Assembly (NCBI RefSeq): GCF_026241895.1
Contig: NZ_JAPJIV010000013.1
Span: 1 to 64,000, forward strand
DNA from: Pseudomonas sp. RIT-562
GTDB taxonomy: Bacteria; Pseudomonadota; Gammaproteobacteria; Pseudomonadales; Pseudomonadaceae
Length of the DNA stretch: 64,000 nucleotides
Direction: 5' to 3'
Under the pieces are notes generated by a model. That model was given only the letters and a program-made list of their open reading frames with translations, was not told the DNA's origin and searched no databases. A program made the translations under genes and the position numbers. This document shows positions 1 through 8,559 of the stretch, one piece after another. Positions within the stretch are counted from its first letter, which is position 1; every line of letters starts with the position of its first letter.

Positions 1-50
1 GGCTGCGTTTCAATGCGCTCCAACAAAACAATTAGATTAAGGATCCTTCA

Positions 51-1370
51 ATGGATAACTCCAACACCCTGCCCGCAGGATCGGCTGCCGTGACGGCCAA
101 GCCTAGAACCACCTCCAGCCGCATCAAATCGATCTTCAGTGGTTCGGTCGGCAACATGGTCGAGTGGTACGACTGGTACGTCTACGCCGCATTCTCGCTG
201 TACTTCGCCAAAGCCTTTTTCCCAAAAGGCGACACCACCGCACAGCTGCTCAACACCGCGGCGATCTTCGCCGTAGGCTTCCTCATGCGTCCGATCGGGG
301 GCTGGCTGATGGGCCTGTACGCCGACAAAGTTGGCCGCAAGAAGGCGTTGATGGCGTCGGTCTACCTGATGTGCTTCGGTTCGCTGGTCATTGCCCTGAG
401 CCCTGGTTATGAAACCATCGGCATCGGCGCCCCGATCCTGCTGATTTTCGCCCGTTTGCTGCAAGGCCTGTCGGTCGGCGGCGAGTACGGCACCTCGGCC
501 ACTTACCTCAGCGAGATGGCGACCAAGGAACGTCGCGGGTTCTTCTCCAGCTTCCAGTACGTGACCCTGATCTCCGGCCAGCTCATCGCGCTGGGCGTAC
601 TGATCGTCCTGCAGAACTTGCTCACCACCGAGGAACTGTACGCCTGGGGCTGGCGCATCCCGTTCGCCATCGGCGCATTGTGTGCGGTCGTTGCGCTCTA
701 CCTGCGTCGCGGCATGGAAGAAACCGAGTCGTTCACCAAGAAAGAAAAGGCCAAGGAAAGCGCCATGCGCACCTTGATGCGCCATCCGAAGGAACTGATG
801 ACCGTGGTCGGCCTGACCATGGGCGGTACCCTGGCGTTCTACACCTACACCACCTACATGCAGAAGTACCTGGTGAACACGGTGGGCATGAGCATCTCCG
901 ACTCCACCACCATTTCTGCCGCCACACTGTTCCTGTTCATGTGCCTGCAACCGCTGGTAGGCGGGCTATCGGATAAAATCGGGCGCCGGCCGATCCTCAT
1001 CGCCTTCGGCATCCTCGGTACGCTGTTCACCGTACCGATCCTGACCACCCTGCATACCGTCACCACCTGGTGGGGTGCGTTCTTCCTGATCATGGCCGCG
1101 CTGGTCATCGTCAGCGGCTACACCTCGATCAACGCAGTGGTGAAAGCCGAACTGTTCCCCACTGAAATCCGCGCCCTGGGTGTTGGCTTGCCTTATGCGC
1201 TGACCGTGTCGATCTTCGGCGGCACCGCTGAATACATTGCGCTGTGGTTCAAGAGCGCTGGCATGGAAACCGGTTACTACTGGTATGTGACTGCGTGTAT
1301 CGCGGTGTCGTTGCTGGTGTACATCACCATGAAAGACACCCGCACGCATTCGCGGATCACCACGGACTAA
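51..1370 (+). CDS. MHS-family MFS transporter, alpha-ketoglutarate/dicarboxylate permease-like
   Basis: A 439-residue inner-membrane proton symporter of the metabolite:H+ symporter family, which imports small organic acids such as 2-oxoglutarate, dicarboxylates or aromatic-pathway acids (KgtP/PcaT type). The N-terminal GNMVEWYDWYVYAAF stretch (about residues 34-48) is the family hallmark, and GLYADKVGRKKAL (about residues 87-99) is the MFS loop 2-3 signature. Twelve hydrophobic segments are evident. The ATG is preceded by AAGGATCC with good spacing. An A-rich tract (AACAAAAC, one mismatch to the Crc/Hfq CA motif) lies just upstream, as expected for a catabolic transporter. It is followed directly by a terminator, so it ends its transcript. 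The true substrate cannot be read from sequence. Confidence 0.85.
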   Translation: MDNSNTLPAGSAAVTAKPRTTSSRIKSIFSGSVGNMVEWYDWYVYAAFSLYFAKAFFPKGDTTAQLLNTAAIFAVGFLMRPIGGWLMGLYADKVGRKKALMASVYLMCFGSLVIALSPGYETIGIGAPILLIFARLLQGLSVGGEYGTSATYLSEMATKERRGFFSSFQYVTLISGQLIALGVLIVLQNLLTTEELYAWGWRIPFAIGALCAVVALYLRRGMEETESFTKKEKAKESAMRTLMRHPKELMTVVGLTMGGTLAFYTYTTYMQKYLVNTVGMSISDSTTISAATLFLFMCLQPLVGGLSDKIGRRPILIAFGILGTLFTVPILTTLHTVTTWWGAFFLIMAALVIVSGYTSINAVVKAELFPTEIRALGVGLPYALTVSIFGGTAEYIALWFKSAGMETGYYWYVTACIAVSLLVYITMKDTRTHSRITTD

Positions 1371-1385
1371 ATCCGCCGGTGTAAA

Positions 1386-1420
1386 AAAAGGGGCAGACCT
1401 TCGCGGGCCTGCCCCTTTTC
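1386..1420 (+). terminator. Rho-independent terminator after the MHS permease
   Basis: AAAAGGGGCAG pairs with CTGCCCCTTTT around a short GC-containing loop, 15 bases after the stop codon, ending in a T run. The A/T-flanked symmetry could let it work in both directions. Confidence 0.85.
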
Positions 1421-1439
1421 AATTTGCAGGCACAAAACC

Positions 1440-1529
1440 TGTGGGAGCGGGCTTGCTCGCGAAAGCGGATCATCATTCAACATCTGCATCTGCTGACCCA
1501 CCGCTTTCGCGAGCAAGCCCGCTCCCACA
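1440..1529. repeat. REPIN-like inverted repeat (GTGGGAGCGGGC family)
   Basis: Two perfect 29-bp arms, TGTGGGAGCGGGCTTGCTCG and onward at 1440-1468 and its reverse complement at 1501-1529, flank a 32-base unique spacer. This is the commonest REP family in the window: also near 4156, 7140, 36497 and 62141. Such paired REPs are known in Pseudomonas as REPINs mobilised by RAYT transposases, but no RAYT gene is in this window. Confidence 0.9.
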
Positions 1530-1608
1530 TTGGATCGCGTCGCTGGAAATTAAGTGGTCAACCTTGCAATATTGAGTAATCCCGAATGAAGCCTCCAGGA
1601 ATTAACCA

Positions 1609-2238
1609 ATGCCCGACGACATCCATTTCTACGAACCCGCCAACGGCCACGGCCTGCCGCACGATCCCTTCAACGCCATCGTCGGACCGCGACCCATCGG
1701 CTGGATTTCGTCTCAGGATGCCAATGGCCGCCTGAACCTGGCGCCCTACAGTTTTTTCAATGCCTTCAACTACATTCCGCCGATCATCGGGTTCTCCAGC
1801 GTCGGGCGCAAAGACAGCCTCAACAATATCGAGCAGACCGGCGAGTTCGCCTGGAACCTGGCAACCCGCCCGCTGGCCGAACAAATGAATCAGAGCTGCG
1901 CGATGGTCGGGCCTGAGATCGATGAGTTCGAGCTGTCCGGGTTGACGCCGGCCGCCTCGAAAATCATCCAGGTACCGCGAGTCGCCGAAAGTCCGGTGTC
2001 CTTCGAATGCAAGGTCACGCAGATCATCCAGCTGCAACGGGCGGACGGCAATGTAGTACCCAGCTGGCTGATTCTCGGCGAAGTGGTGGCCGTGCACATC
2101 GCCAAATGGCTGTTGAAGGATGGGGTGTACGACACCGCCGCCGCCGAACCGATTCTGCGCGGCGGCGGGCCAGCAGATTATTTTCAGCTGGGGCCGGAGG
2201 CACTCTTCAAGATGTTCCGCCCGGGCGCGGTCAGGTAG
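1609..2238 (+). CDS. Flavin reductase-like domain protein (FMN-binding split barrel)
   Basis: A 209-residue cytosolic protein of the flavin reductase / DIM6-NTAB family, which binds FMN in a split-barrel fold. The segment DPFNAIVGPRPIGWISSQD (about residues 20-38) followed by NLAPYSFFNAF (about 43-53) is the classic start of this family, where substrate-side residues and the FMN phosphate contacts lie. AGGA sits 8 bases before the ATG. Members either supply reduced flavin to monooxygenases or act as oxidoreductases themselves. A small ABM-domain monooxygenase lies nearby on the other strand, but convergent, so a functional link is only a guess. The next gene converges on it with no gap. Confidence 0.85.
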   Translation: MPDDIHFYEPANGHGLPHDPFNAIVGPRPIGWISSQDANGRLNLAPYSFFNAFNYIPPIIGFSSVGRKDSLNNIEQTGEFAWNLATRPLAEQMNQSCAMVGPEIDEFELSGLTPAASKIIQVPRVAESPVSFECKVTQIIQLQRADGNVVPSWLILGEVVAVHIAKWLLKDGVYDTAAAEPILRGGGPADYFQLGPEALFKMFRPGAVR

Positions 2239-2469
2239 CTACCAGATCAGCTCGCCGTCAGCGCCGACGTCCTTGAGATGGGTCAGTTGCATGGCGGCAG
2301 CCTCGTCTGCTTCCTTGGCGGTCTTGAAAGTCTGGTCTTCCAGCAGCTTGTTGAAGCGTGGTGCGCCGGAGCCACCGATGGCTTTGGTGGCAATCGCCGC
2401 GTAGTAACCGCCCTCGCGGGGGACGACGGCCGATACGGCTTCGAAGGTTTCAAAGGCTTTACGTGCCAT
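2239..2469 (-). CDS. Conserved small hypothetical protein
   Basis: A 76-residue soluble protein with no signal peptide or membrane segment that I do not recognise beyond it being a typical small Pseudomonas protein. It starts MARKAFETFEAVSAV and is charged and probably mostly helical. I chose the ATG at 2469 because AGGA stands 8 bases before it; an ATG three codons upstream overlaps that AGGA. It converges on the flavin reductase-like gene, with stop codons abutting. It could be a singleton or follow the ABM gene upstream on the same strand (41-base gap). No function assigned. Confidence 0.7.
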   Translation of the reverse strand: MARKAFETFEAVSAVVPREGGYYAAIATKAIGGSGAPRFNKLLEDQTFKTAKEADEAAAMQLTHLKDVGADGELIW

Positions 2470-2510
2470 GTCGGGCATCCTGGCTGATTGAGAATGCCGT
2501 CATTAAACCC

Positions 2511-2864
2511 TCAACCCGCCATTTTGTGTACCCAGGAGCGGGTCTGACCGATTGCCTGGGCGGCAGATACTTCCTTGAAGGTATGGAAATCCAGGCTGTT
2601 GACCACCAGGTCCTCTACCAATTCGGCAAAAATCTGCATGGCCGGCGTGCTGAAGTAGGCCGTCATCGCCTGCTGATCCAGCCAGAAACCGGACACCAGC
2701 CACAACTCCGGATCGCATTGTGAATGCTGCAAGGCAAAGCTCAGGCAGCCCGGTGCACTGCGCGACGGTTCAATCAGGGCGCTGAGGCGCGCACCCAGTT
2801 CCACCGAACGCCCGGCGCGAGCACGGACAAAGGCCATGTGGCTGACGGGGATTTGCGTAGACAT
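2511..2864 (-). CDS. Antibiotic biosynthesis monooxygenase (ABM) domain protein
   Basis: A 117-residue dimeric alpha+beta barrel protein of the ABM superfamily. It begins MSTQIPVSHMAFVRARAGRS, and the pattern of an initial beta strand, the ELGARLSALIEPSRSAPGCL helix region and then FALQHSQCDPELWLVSGFW fits the family well; the PGCL turn followed by a strand is characteristic. Members act as cofactor-free oxygenases on quinols or as quinone- or stress-related enzymes. The start was set at 2864 because GGGAGGG lies 7-9 bases upstream; the longer reading frame has no ribosome site. The substrate is unknown. Confidence 0.8.
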   Translation of the reverse strand: MSTQIPVSHMAFVRARAGRSVELGARLSALIEPSRSAPGCLSFALQHSQCDPELWLVSGFWLDQQAMTAYFSTPAMQIFAELVEDLVVNSLDFHTFKEVSAAQAIGQTRSWVHKMAG

Positions 2865-3198
2865 GTTCAACCCTCCCAGGTACTCGAGTGGCAGCCGTGG
2901 GACGGGCTGCGACAGGATCAAAGGTTAAGCGCGCCCGGAACTACGCGGTTAGTCGATTCCTGCCGGCTTGTTGCACAATCCTGCGAAGCTTCACCGGAAA
3001 GCTGTACCAAACTGTAAAACCTGTCACACCACTGAAATACTACTTTCAAGCAAGTTTGCCGGGCGGGCGCCGGCTACCACTGTGCAACCCGTGAGGTCTG
3101 TGCAGAATCAGGCAAGCATTTGGCAGGATGTGTCTACCGCCGTTCCTTGCACAAATTTAAGCTCTGCTCATCCCATCACTTCGCCGAGGATGTCGTGC
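2865..3198. other. Intergenic region upstream of an AraC-type regulator and the ABM gene
   Basis: A 334-base divergent spacer between the ABM gene (leftward) and the AraC-type gene (rightward). It must hold both promoters. I see no convincing inverted repeat, REP element or terminator. The right half is noticeably richer in A and T than the flanking genes. The open frame that runs through it in phase with the AraC gene lacks a start with a ribosome site. Confidence 0.5.
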
Positions 3199-4128
3199 AT
3201 GTCGTCGCTCGATCACTTTGAAGCCCCGCTGGATGCCGACATGGAAAAGCAGCGGGCGGAACTGGCCGCAATTATTCGCCGCAATACCCTTGACGATGGC
3301 ACCTACGCCACGGCCGTCGACTCGCTGTTCATGTCGCGGCATAGCAAGTCCCACGATTTTGCCCCGGTACTCGCGCAACCGGCGCTGTGCATCATGGCCC
3401 AAGGGCGAAAAGAGGTGCGGCTGGCCGATGAGTTTTTCAATTACGACCCACTGAATTACCTGGTGGTATCGGTCTCTATGCCGCTGAGTGGACGGGTGGT
3501 GAATGTCACGGCCGAAGAACCGATCCTGGCCGTGCGCCTGGACATCGACCCGACGGAAATTACCGCGCTGATCGCCGATGCCGGCCCCCTTGGCGTACCG
3601 AGCCGCCCCACGGGGCGTGGCCTGTACGTCGAGCAAATCGACACCGCGATGCTCGACGCGGTGCTGCGTCTGGCCCGCCTGCTCAATTCACCCAAGGACA
3701 TCGGCATGCTGGCGCCGCTGATCCGCCGCGAGATCCTCTATCGCCTGTTGCGCAGCCCGCAGGGCCATCGGCTGTATGAAATTGCCATTGCCAACAGCCA
3801 GAGCCACCGCATCAGCCAGGCGATCAAATGGCTCAACGGCAACTATGAGCAACCGCTGCGTATCGACGACCTGGCCAAGGAAGTTAATTTGAGCGTGTCG
3901 ACCCTGCATCACCGGTTCAAGGCGATGACGGCGATGAGTCCGTTGCAGTATCAGAAGCAGCTGCGCTTGCAGGAGGCGCGGCGATTGATGTTGGCTGAGG
4001 GGCTGGAAGCGTCAGCGGCTGGGTATCGGGTGGGGTATGAAAGCCCGTCGCAGTTCAGCCGCGAGTACAGCCGGTTGTTTGGGGCGCCGCCGTTGCGGGA
4101 TTTGGCGCGGTTGCGGTTGACGGTTTAG
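3199..4128 (+). CDS. AraC-family transcriptional regulator
   Basis: A 309-residue DNA-binding regulator with an N-terminal AraC_N (AraC-type ligand/arm) domain, visible around ALCIMAQGRKEVRLADEFF, and a C-terminal double helix-turn-helix: ISQAIKWLNGNYEQPLRIDD leads into LAKEVNLSVSTLHHRFKAMT, and the second unit ends AAGYRVGYESPSQFSREYSR. The common start at 3190 overlaps the ribosome site GAGG, which is 9 bases before the ATG at 3199, so I use 3199. Relatives often control a neighbouring aldehyde or alcohol oxidoreductase; here the nearest candidates are the ABM gene (divergent) and the convergent ABC transporter. The target is not determinable here. Confidence 0.88.
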   Translation: MSSLDHFEAPLDADMEKQRAELAAIIRRNTLDDGTYATAVDSLFMSRHSKSHDFAPVLAQPALCIMAQGRKEVRLADEFFNYDPLNYLVVSVSMPLSGRVVNVTAEEPILAVRLDIDPTEITALIADAGPLGVPSRPTGRGLYVEQIDTAMLDAVLRLARLLNSPKDIGMLAPLIRREILYRLLRSPQGHRLYEIAIANSQSHRISQAIKWLNGNYEQPLRIDDLAKEVNLSVSTLHHRFKAMTAMSPLQYQKQLRLQEARRLMLAEGLEASAAGYRVGYESPSQFSREYSRLFGAPPLRDLARLRLTV

Positions 4129-4155
4129 TCGGGATTTTTGTTGTCAATACCGGCG

Positions 4156-4243
4156 CCTTCGCGAGCAAGCCCGCTCCCACAGTTGGACCGAGTTTCTCCA
4201 TGAGAACACGGTCCAACTGTGGGAGCGGGCTTGCTCGCGAAGG
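4156..4243. repeat. REPIN-like inverted repeat with extended 35-bp arms
   Basis: Arms at 4156-4190 and 4209-4243 are exact reverse complements for 35 bases and include both the REP core (CGCGAGCAAGCCCGCTCCCA) and an added GTTGGACCG, leaving a loop of only 18 bases. It sits between convergent genes, where it can form a strong hairpin in both transcripts. Confidence 0.9.
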
Positions 4244-4253
4244 GGCCAGCAGA

Positions 4254-5309
4254 TCAGGCGCCGAGTACCCGACAAGCCTCGGCTGGCAACGTCACCGACA
4301 CCGGATTGCCAATGCTCAAGCCAAACCCCTGGCACGGCGTACTCAAGGCAGTAAACGACACACCCGAACACTCCACGGTGGTTTCTATCGTCGCGCCGAT
4401 ATCGCGCACGAACGTCACCTTGCCCAGCAAGCGATTCCCCGCCGTGGCCTGGGGCTGCGACAGCTGCAGGTCCTCGGGACGAATCAGCATCTTCACTTTC
4501 GCGCCTGCCACTACGCTGCTGCAGATCGGCACTTGCAGCGCATCACCACCGGGCAAACCCACCTTGCCGTTGCCCAGCGCCGTAGCCGCAAAGATGTTGC
4601 CCGAGCCGATGAAGTCCGCGACAAACTCGTTGGCCGGGTGCCGGTAAATCTCGATCGGCGTACCCACTTGCTGCACCCGATGTTCGCCCAGTACGACCAC
4701 GATATCGGCCATGGTCATGGCTTCACGCTGGTCGTGGGTGACCATAATGGTGGTGATGTTCAGGCGCTGTTGCAGTTGGCGGATTTCCACCTGCATAGAC
4801 TCGCGCAGCTTTGCGTCCAGCGCCGATAGCGGTTCATCGAGCAGAAGGATTTTCGGGTGCGAGGCAATGGCCCGGGCGATCGCCACTCGCTGGCGTTGAC
4901 CACCCGACAACTTGGACACCGGACGATCAAGCATTTCCTGCAACTGGATCAACTGCAGCAACTCCACCACCCGCGCCTGCTGATCAGCCTTGCTGACCCC
5001 GCGCAGTTTCAGCGGGTAAGCGATGTTTTCCCCGACGGTCATGTGCGGGAACAGCGCCAGGGATTGAAACACCATGCCAAAGTTGCGTTGATGCGCCGGG
5101 GTGTGGCCGATGTCCTCACCGTCCAGGCGGATCTCGCCGCCCGTGAGGGTTTCGAGCCCCGCAATCATACGCAGCAGAGTGGTTTTGCCGCAGCCCGAGG
5201 GGCCGAGAAAACACACCAGTTTGCCCTCGGGCAAATGCAGGTTCACATCCTGCACCGCGCAGGCCGAGCCGTAATGTTTCTCGACGTTTTCCAGAATCAG
5301 ACCAGTCAT
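4254..5309 (-). CDS. Polyamine-type ABC transporter ATP-binding protein
   Basis: A 351-residue cytosolic ATPase of the spermidine/putrescine (PotA) class. Walker A GPSGCGKTTLLRMIAG (about residues 33-48), signature LSGGQRQRVAIARA, Walker B ILLLDEPLSALD and the switch VTHDQREAM are all intact, followed by a C-terminal TOBE domain of the usual length. I start at the ATG at 5309, six bases after GAGG; an in-frame ATG four codons upstream overlaps that site. It is the last gene of a solute-binding protein / permease / permease / ATPase operon, 13 bases after the second permease. The energised import substrate is probably a polyamine-like or guanidino cation, given the adjacent AruI-like decarboxylase. 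Confidence 0.92.
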   Translation of the reverse strand: MTGLILENVEKHYGSACAVQDVNLHLPEGKLVCFLGPSGCGKTTLLRMIAGLETLTGGEIRLDGEDIGHTPAHQRNFGMVFQSLALFPHMTVGENIAYPLKLRGVSKADQQARVVELLQLIQLQEMLDRPVSKLSGGQRQRVAIARAIASHPKILLLDEPLSALDAKLRESMQVEIRQLQQRLNITTIMVTHDQREAMTMADIVVVLGEHRVQQVGTPIEIYRHPANEFVADFIGSGNIFAATALGNGKVGLPGGDALQVPICSSVVAGAKVKMLIRPEDLQLSQPQATAGNRLLGKVTFVRDIGATIETTVECSGVSFTALSTPCQGFGLSIGNPVSVTLPAEACRVLGA

Positions 5310-5322
5310 AGTGCACCTCAAA

Positions 5323-6171
5323 TCAAAAGGAAACGCCGCCCTCGCCCACCAGCTTCTCCAACGCCCAGATCAGGACGAAGTCGATCAGCACGATGAGTAC
5401 GGCAAAGGAGAAAACGGTCGGGTCGAGCGATGACACAGTGCGGCTGTACATCCAGATCGGCACGGTCATGACGTCGATGGTGTAGAGGAAATAGGTCACG
5501 GTGAACTCGTTGAACGAGACGATAAACGCCAGCAGCATGCCCGCCAGAATTCCCGACTTCATCAGCGGCACCACCACGTCGACAATCGCCCGGGTAGGCG
5601 ATGCGCCGAGCATCTGCGCAGCCTCTTCGACCTCACTGCCGATGGAAAGCATTGCCGCCGTGCAGTTCTTCACCACGAACGGCAACGCCAGGATCACGTG
5701 GGCAATCACCAGCCGCGAGGTGGTCATCTGGAACGGCAGGCTGTCGAACACCAGCAGCAATGCCAGGCCCAGCACCACCATGGGAAACACCAGCGGCAAC
5801 GACATCAGTTGCAGCGCCACGGCCTTGCCGCGGAACTCGCAGCGGGTCAGCGCATAGGCCGCCGGCACCGCAATGACGGTGGCGAAGACCATGGTCAGGC
5901 AGGCCACCATCAGACTGGTGGTCATGGCTTTGCCCAAGCTCAGGACGTCACTGGAATCCGGCGAGACAAAGGTGTTCCAGGCCGCCTTGTACCACTGCAG
6001 GCTGTAGCTGCTGGGCGGGAAGTCGAGGTTCGAGGCGCCGCTGAACGACATGACGATCATGGTCAGGATCGGCAACACCGCCAGCAGCAGAATGAAGCCC
6101 GACAACACGCCGGCAAACTTGCCAGTATCGCCCGGCAGCAACGTATGACGCTTTTTGCTCAGGGTGCTCAT
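5323..6171 (-). CDS. Polyamine-type ABC transporter permease (PotC-like)
   Basis: A 282-residue inner-membrane permease with about six hydrophobic segments. The EAA loop, EEAAQMLGASPTRAIVDVVV (about residues 178-197), contacts the ATPase. It is the second permease of the operon, and its ATG overlaps the TGA of the first permease in an ATGA junction, indicating translational coupling. PotC-type permeases form a heterodimer with PotB-type partners. Nothing is missing compared with the family. Confidence 0.92.
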   Translation of the reverse strand: MSTLSKKRHTLLPGDTGKFAGVLSGFILLLAVLPILTMIVMSFSGASNLDFPPSSYSLQWYKAAWNTFVSPDSSDVLSLGKAMTTSLMVACLTMVFATVIAVPAAYALTRCEFRGKAVALQLMSLPLVFPMVVLGLALLLVFDSLPFQMTTSRLVIAHVILALPFVVKNCTAAMLSIGSEVEEAAQMLGASPTRAIVDVVVPLMKSGILAGMLLAFIVSFNEFTVTYFLYTIDVMTVPIWMYSRTVSSLDPTVFSFAVLIVLIDFVLIWALEKLVGEGGVSF

Positions 6172-7076
6172 TGCGAAGCCTCCATTCTGCGCCGACGACG
6201 GCCAGTGAAATATTCCGACAGGGTCATGATCGCCAGCGTGGTGACAATCAACACCACCCCGGCGGCGGAAGCGGCAGGCCAGTTCATCAGCGGGGCGATC
6301 TGGTCATGGACCATCACTGCCAGCATGGGCACCCGTCGGCCACCCAGGAGCAGCGGCACCACGAAGCTGCTGGCGTTGTAGGCAAACACCAGCGTCGCCC
6401 CCGTGATGATTCCCGGCAGGCTCATCGGCAACACCACCTGGCGAAACACCTGCAGGCGACTGGCGCCAAGTGTCGCCGCCGCTTCCTCGTAGGTGCGCGC
6501 GACTCCGCGCATGGCACTGGCAATCGGCAATACGGCCAAGGGGAAAGCGGTTTGCACCAGGCCCATCAATACGCCGTTCTGGTTGTACAGCAGCATGATC
6601 GGCCGCTTGATCAAGCCCAGGCCCATCAGCGCCTGATTGAGCATTCCACCTGGCCCGAGGATCACCAGCCAGCCATAGCTTTGCAGCAGCAGGTTGACCA
6701 GCAGCGGCAGCAACACCGCGGCAAGAAAAATCCGTCGTACGAAGGGTGAGGTCAGGCGCGACATGGTGTAGGCCACCGGGATCGCCAGCACCACGGCGAT
6801 CAGCGCGCTAATCAGCGCCAGGCGCAGGGTCAGCAACAGGGATTTGAGGTAGTAGGGTTCCAGCAACTGCGCGTAACTGGCCAAGCTGAAGCCGGTCCAT
6901 TCGGCGCCTTTGGTGCCCACGCTCATGCGCAGCACCAGCAGGCTGGCAGCGATCAGCACGCCAAGGAAGAGCATCGATGGAGTGAGAAAAAGCCAGGCAC
7001 GGGCGGTCGGCGAAACGCCACGCTTGGGTGGTGATGTGGCGATGTTGCCCGGGTGGGTCAGAGGTTGGTGTTCCAT
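6168..7076 (-). CDS. Polyamine-type ABC transporter permease (PotB-like)
   Basis: A 302-residue permease. The N-terminal tail is followed by a first membrane span (about residues 32-52), five or so further spans and an EAA loop, YEEAAATLGASRLQVFRQVV (about residues 190-209). I chose the ATG at 7076 (MEHQPLTHPGN), since the 21 extra residues of the longer frame run into REP-associated sequence and have no ribosome site; a GAGA lies 8-12 bases upstream. It follows the solute-binding gene after a gap containing a REPIN, which may attenuate expression of the membrane components relative to the binding protein. Confidence 0.9.
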   Translation of the reverse strand: MEHQPLTHPGNIATSPPKRGVSPTARAWLFLTPSMLFLGVLIAASLLVLRMSVGTKGAEWTGFSLASYAQLLEPYYLKSLLLTLRLALISALIAVVLAIPVAYTMSRLTSPFVRRIFLAAVLLPLLVNLLLQSYGWLVILGPGGMLNQALMGLGLIKRPIMLLYNQNGVLMGLVQTAFPLAVLPIASAMRGVARTYEEAAATLGASRLQVFRQVVLPMSLPGIITGATLVFAYNASSFVVPLLLGGRRVPMLAVMVHDQIAPLMNWPAASAAGVVLIVTTLAIMTLSEYFTGRRRRRMEASQ

Positions 7077-7138
7077 GGCTAGGGGTCTCGTCAATGGAAA
7101 GCAGCTGGTAAACACCAGACTTGGATCACCCCGGCCCA

Positions 7139-7230
7139 CTGTGGGAGCGGGCTTGCTCGCGAAAGCGGTTTGTCAGTCACATTGGTGTTGAATGTGCCGC
7201 CGTATTCGCGAGCAAGCCCGCTCCCACAGG
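7139..7230. repeat. REPIN-like inverted repeat inside the ABC operon
   Basis: TGTGGGAGCGGGCTTGCTCGCGAA (from 7140) and its reverse complement ending at about 7229 enclose about 40 unique bases. The arms mismatch slightly at their inner ends. It lies between the binding-protein gene and the first permease of one operon; hairpins at this position in ABC operons are known to stabilise upstream mRNA and lower downstream expression. Confidence 0.88.
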
Positions 7231-7268
7231 GGATCAGAGGTGTTTTCAGAGTGGGTGCTCGCCTGCGA

Positions 7269-8372
7269 TCAGGAAGAAAAGATTTCCGTGTAGCGACGAA
7301 TCCATTGGTCATGCACGGAGGCCAGGAAGGCGTTGTCGTGCATGATCGCCTTCTCGGCGATTTGCTCCGGCGTGAGGATGTACGGGCTCTTGCGCGCCTC
7401 GGCGGAGATGATCGCCTTGGCGTTGACCGGGCCGTTGTAGATGTCCTCGGCCATCTTGCCCTGCACCAGCGGGTCCAGGGAGTGGTTGATAAAGGCGTAG
7501 GCCAGGTCGGTGTCGCCGGGGCGATTTTTTGGCATGACCGAGAGCATCAAGTCGGTGTAGAAGCCTTCCTTCATGCCGAAGGTAGCGCCGAGGCCATAGG
7601 CCGGATCGCGGATCTGCTTGGGGAAAAACGCCGGTGCGTACAAGCCGCCCATGTCCAGCGAGCCGGTACGGAACAGCTCGGCGATCTGGTTCGGGTTCTC
7701 GCCCAGGGTCACCACGCGGTCCTTGAGTTCGGCGAGCTTCTTGAAGCCGGGTTCGATGTTGTGCTCGTCACCACCGGCCAGTTTGGCGGCGATGATGATC
7801 AGGTCCATGGCCTCGGTCCAGTTCGGCGGTGGCAGGAAGATGTTCGGCGAAAGGTCGGCGTCCCACAGGGCGGCGTAGCTGTCCGGTGCTTCCTTGATGG
7901 TGCGGGTGCTGTAGACCAGGCTGTTGCACCAGAGCAGGTAGCCGATGCCGTGGCCATTGGCACCGGTGCGGTATTTTTCCGGTACGTCGACCAGGTTCGG
8001 AATGCGGTTGAGGTCGGGTTTTTCCAGCAGGTCGGCGGCAGCCAGGCCCTCTGCGCCAACACCAGCCAGGGTGATGATGTCGTACTGCGGACGATCACCG
8101 CCGGCCTTGAGTTTGGCGACCATTTCCGAGGTGCTGCCGGTGCGGTCAGCGATGACCTTGACGCCGTACTTGTCCTCGAAGGTTGCCGCGATGTTGCGCA
8201 ACGCGGCAAGACCGGTGTCATCCGACCAGGTCAGCAGGCGCAGGGTCTTGCCCTGGAAACGTGTATCACTGGCGTTGGCCCTGATGAAGGGCATGCTCAT
8301 GGCCGCTGCGGCTACTGACGCCACGCCCACGGTTTTGATGAATTGACGTCTGTTCAGATCGTGCTCGCCCAT
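7269..8372 (-). CDS. Exported polyamine-type ABC solute-binding protein (Tat signal)
   Basis: A 367-residue periplasmic binding protein of the PotD/PotF class. The N-terminus is a twin-arginine signal: NRRQFIKTVG (about residues 8-17), a hydrophobic stretch, then an Ala-X-Ala-type site before DTRFQGKTLRLLTW. I start at 8372, 9 bases after GGGAG; a longer in-frame start adds 27 unlikely residues. Just upstream on the coding strand is AAAAACAA (8385-8392), a match to the Crc/Hfq CA motif. It is the first gene of the four-gene ABC unit and lies 187 bases downstream of the aldehyde dehydrogenase on the same strand. Substrate inferred, not shown. Confidence 0.9.
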   Translation of the reverse strand: MGEHDLNRRQFIKTVGVASVAAAAMSMPFIRANASDTRFQGKTLRLLTWSDDTGLAALRNIAATFEDKYGVKVIADRTGSTSEMVAKLKAGGDRPQYDIITLAGVGAEGLAAADLLEKPDLNRIPNLVDVPEKYRTGANGHGIGYLLWCNSLVYSTRTIKEAPDSYAALWDADLSPNIFLPPPNWTEAMDLIIIAAKLAGGDEHNIEPGFKKLAELKDRVVTLGENPNQIAELFRTGSLDMGGLYAPAFFPKQIRDPAYGLGATFGMKEGFYTDLMLSVMPKNRPGDTDLAYAFINHSLDPLVQGKMAEDIYNGPVNAKAIISAEARKSPYILTPEQIAEKAIMHDNAFLASVHDQWIRRYTEIFSS

Positions 8373-8384
8373 GAAGGACTCCCA

Positions 8385-8392
8385 TTGTTTTT
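8385..8392 (-). promoter_or_regulatory. Candidate Crc/Hfq CA motif at the solute-binding gene
   Basis: The coding strand reads AAAAACAA immediately before the GGGAG ribosome site, matching AANAANAA, the Hfq/Crc target that represses catabolic mRNAs when preferred carbon is present. Inferred from the pattern and position only. Confidence 0.5.
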
Positions 8393-8559
8393 TTTGTAGG
8401 GTTGGTCGCAACCATTGCACTGCGCTTTGCCCAGCTTGACGCCCTGCTTTCAAAGGCGTTGAGCTGAGCCGAGCGCTTATCCTGAGGTCGTCCGATACCT
8501 CTGACTATCGATAAAAAATCATTGAAGCCATGACGGTTGTGCATGGGTCTGAAGGAGCA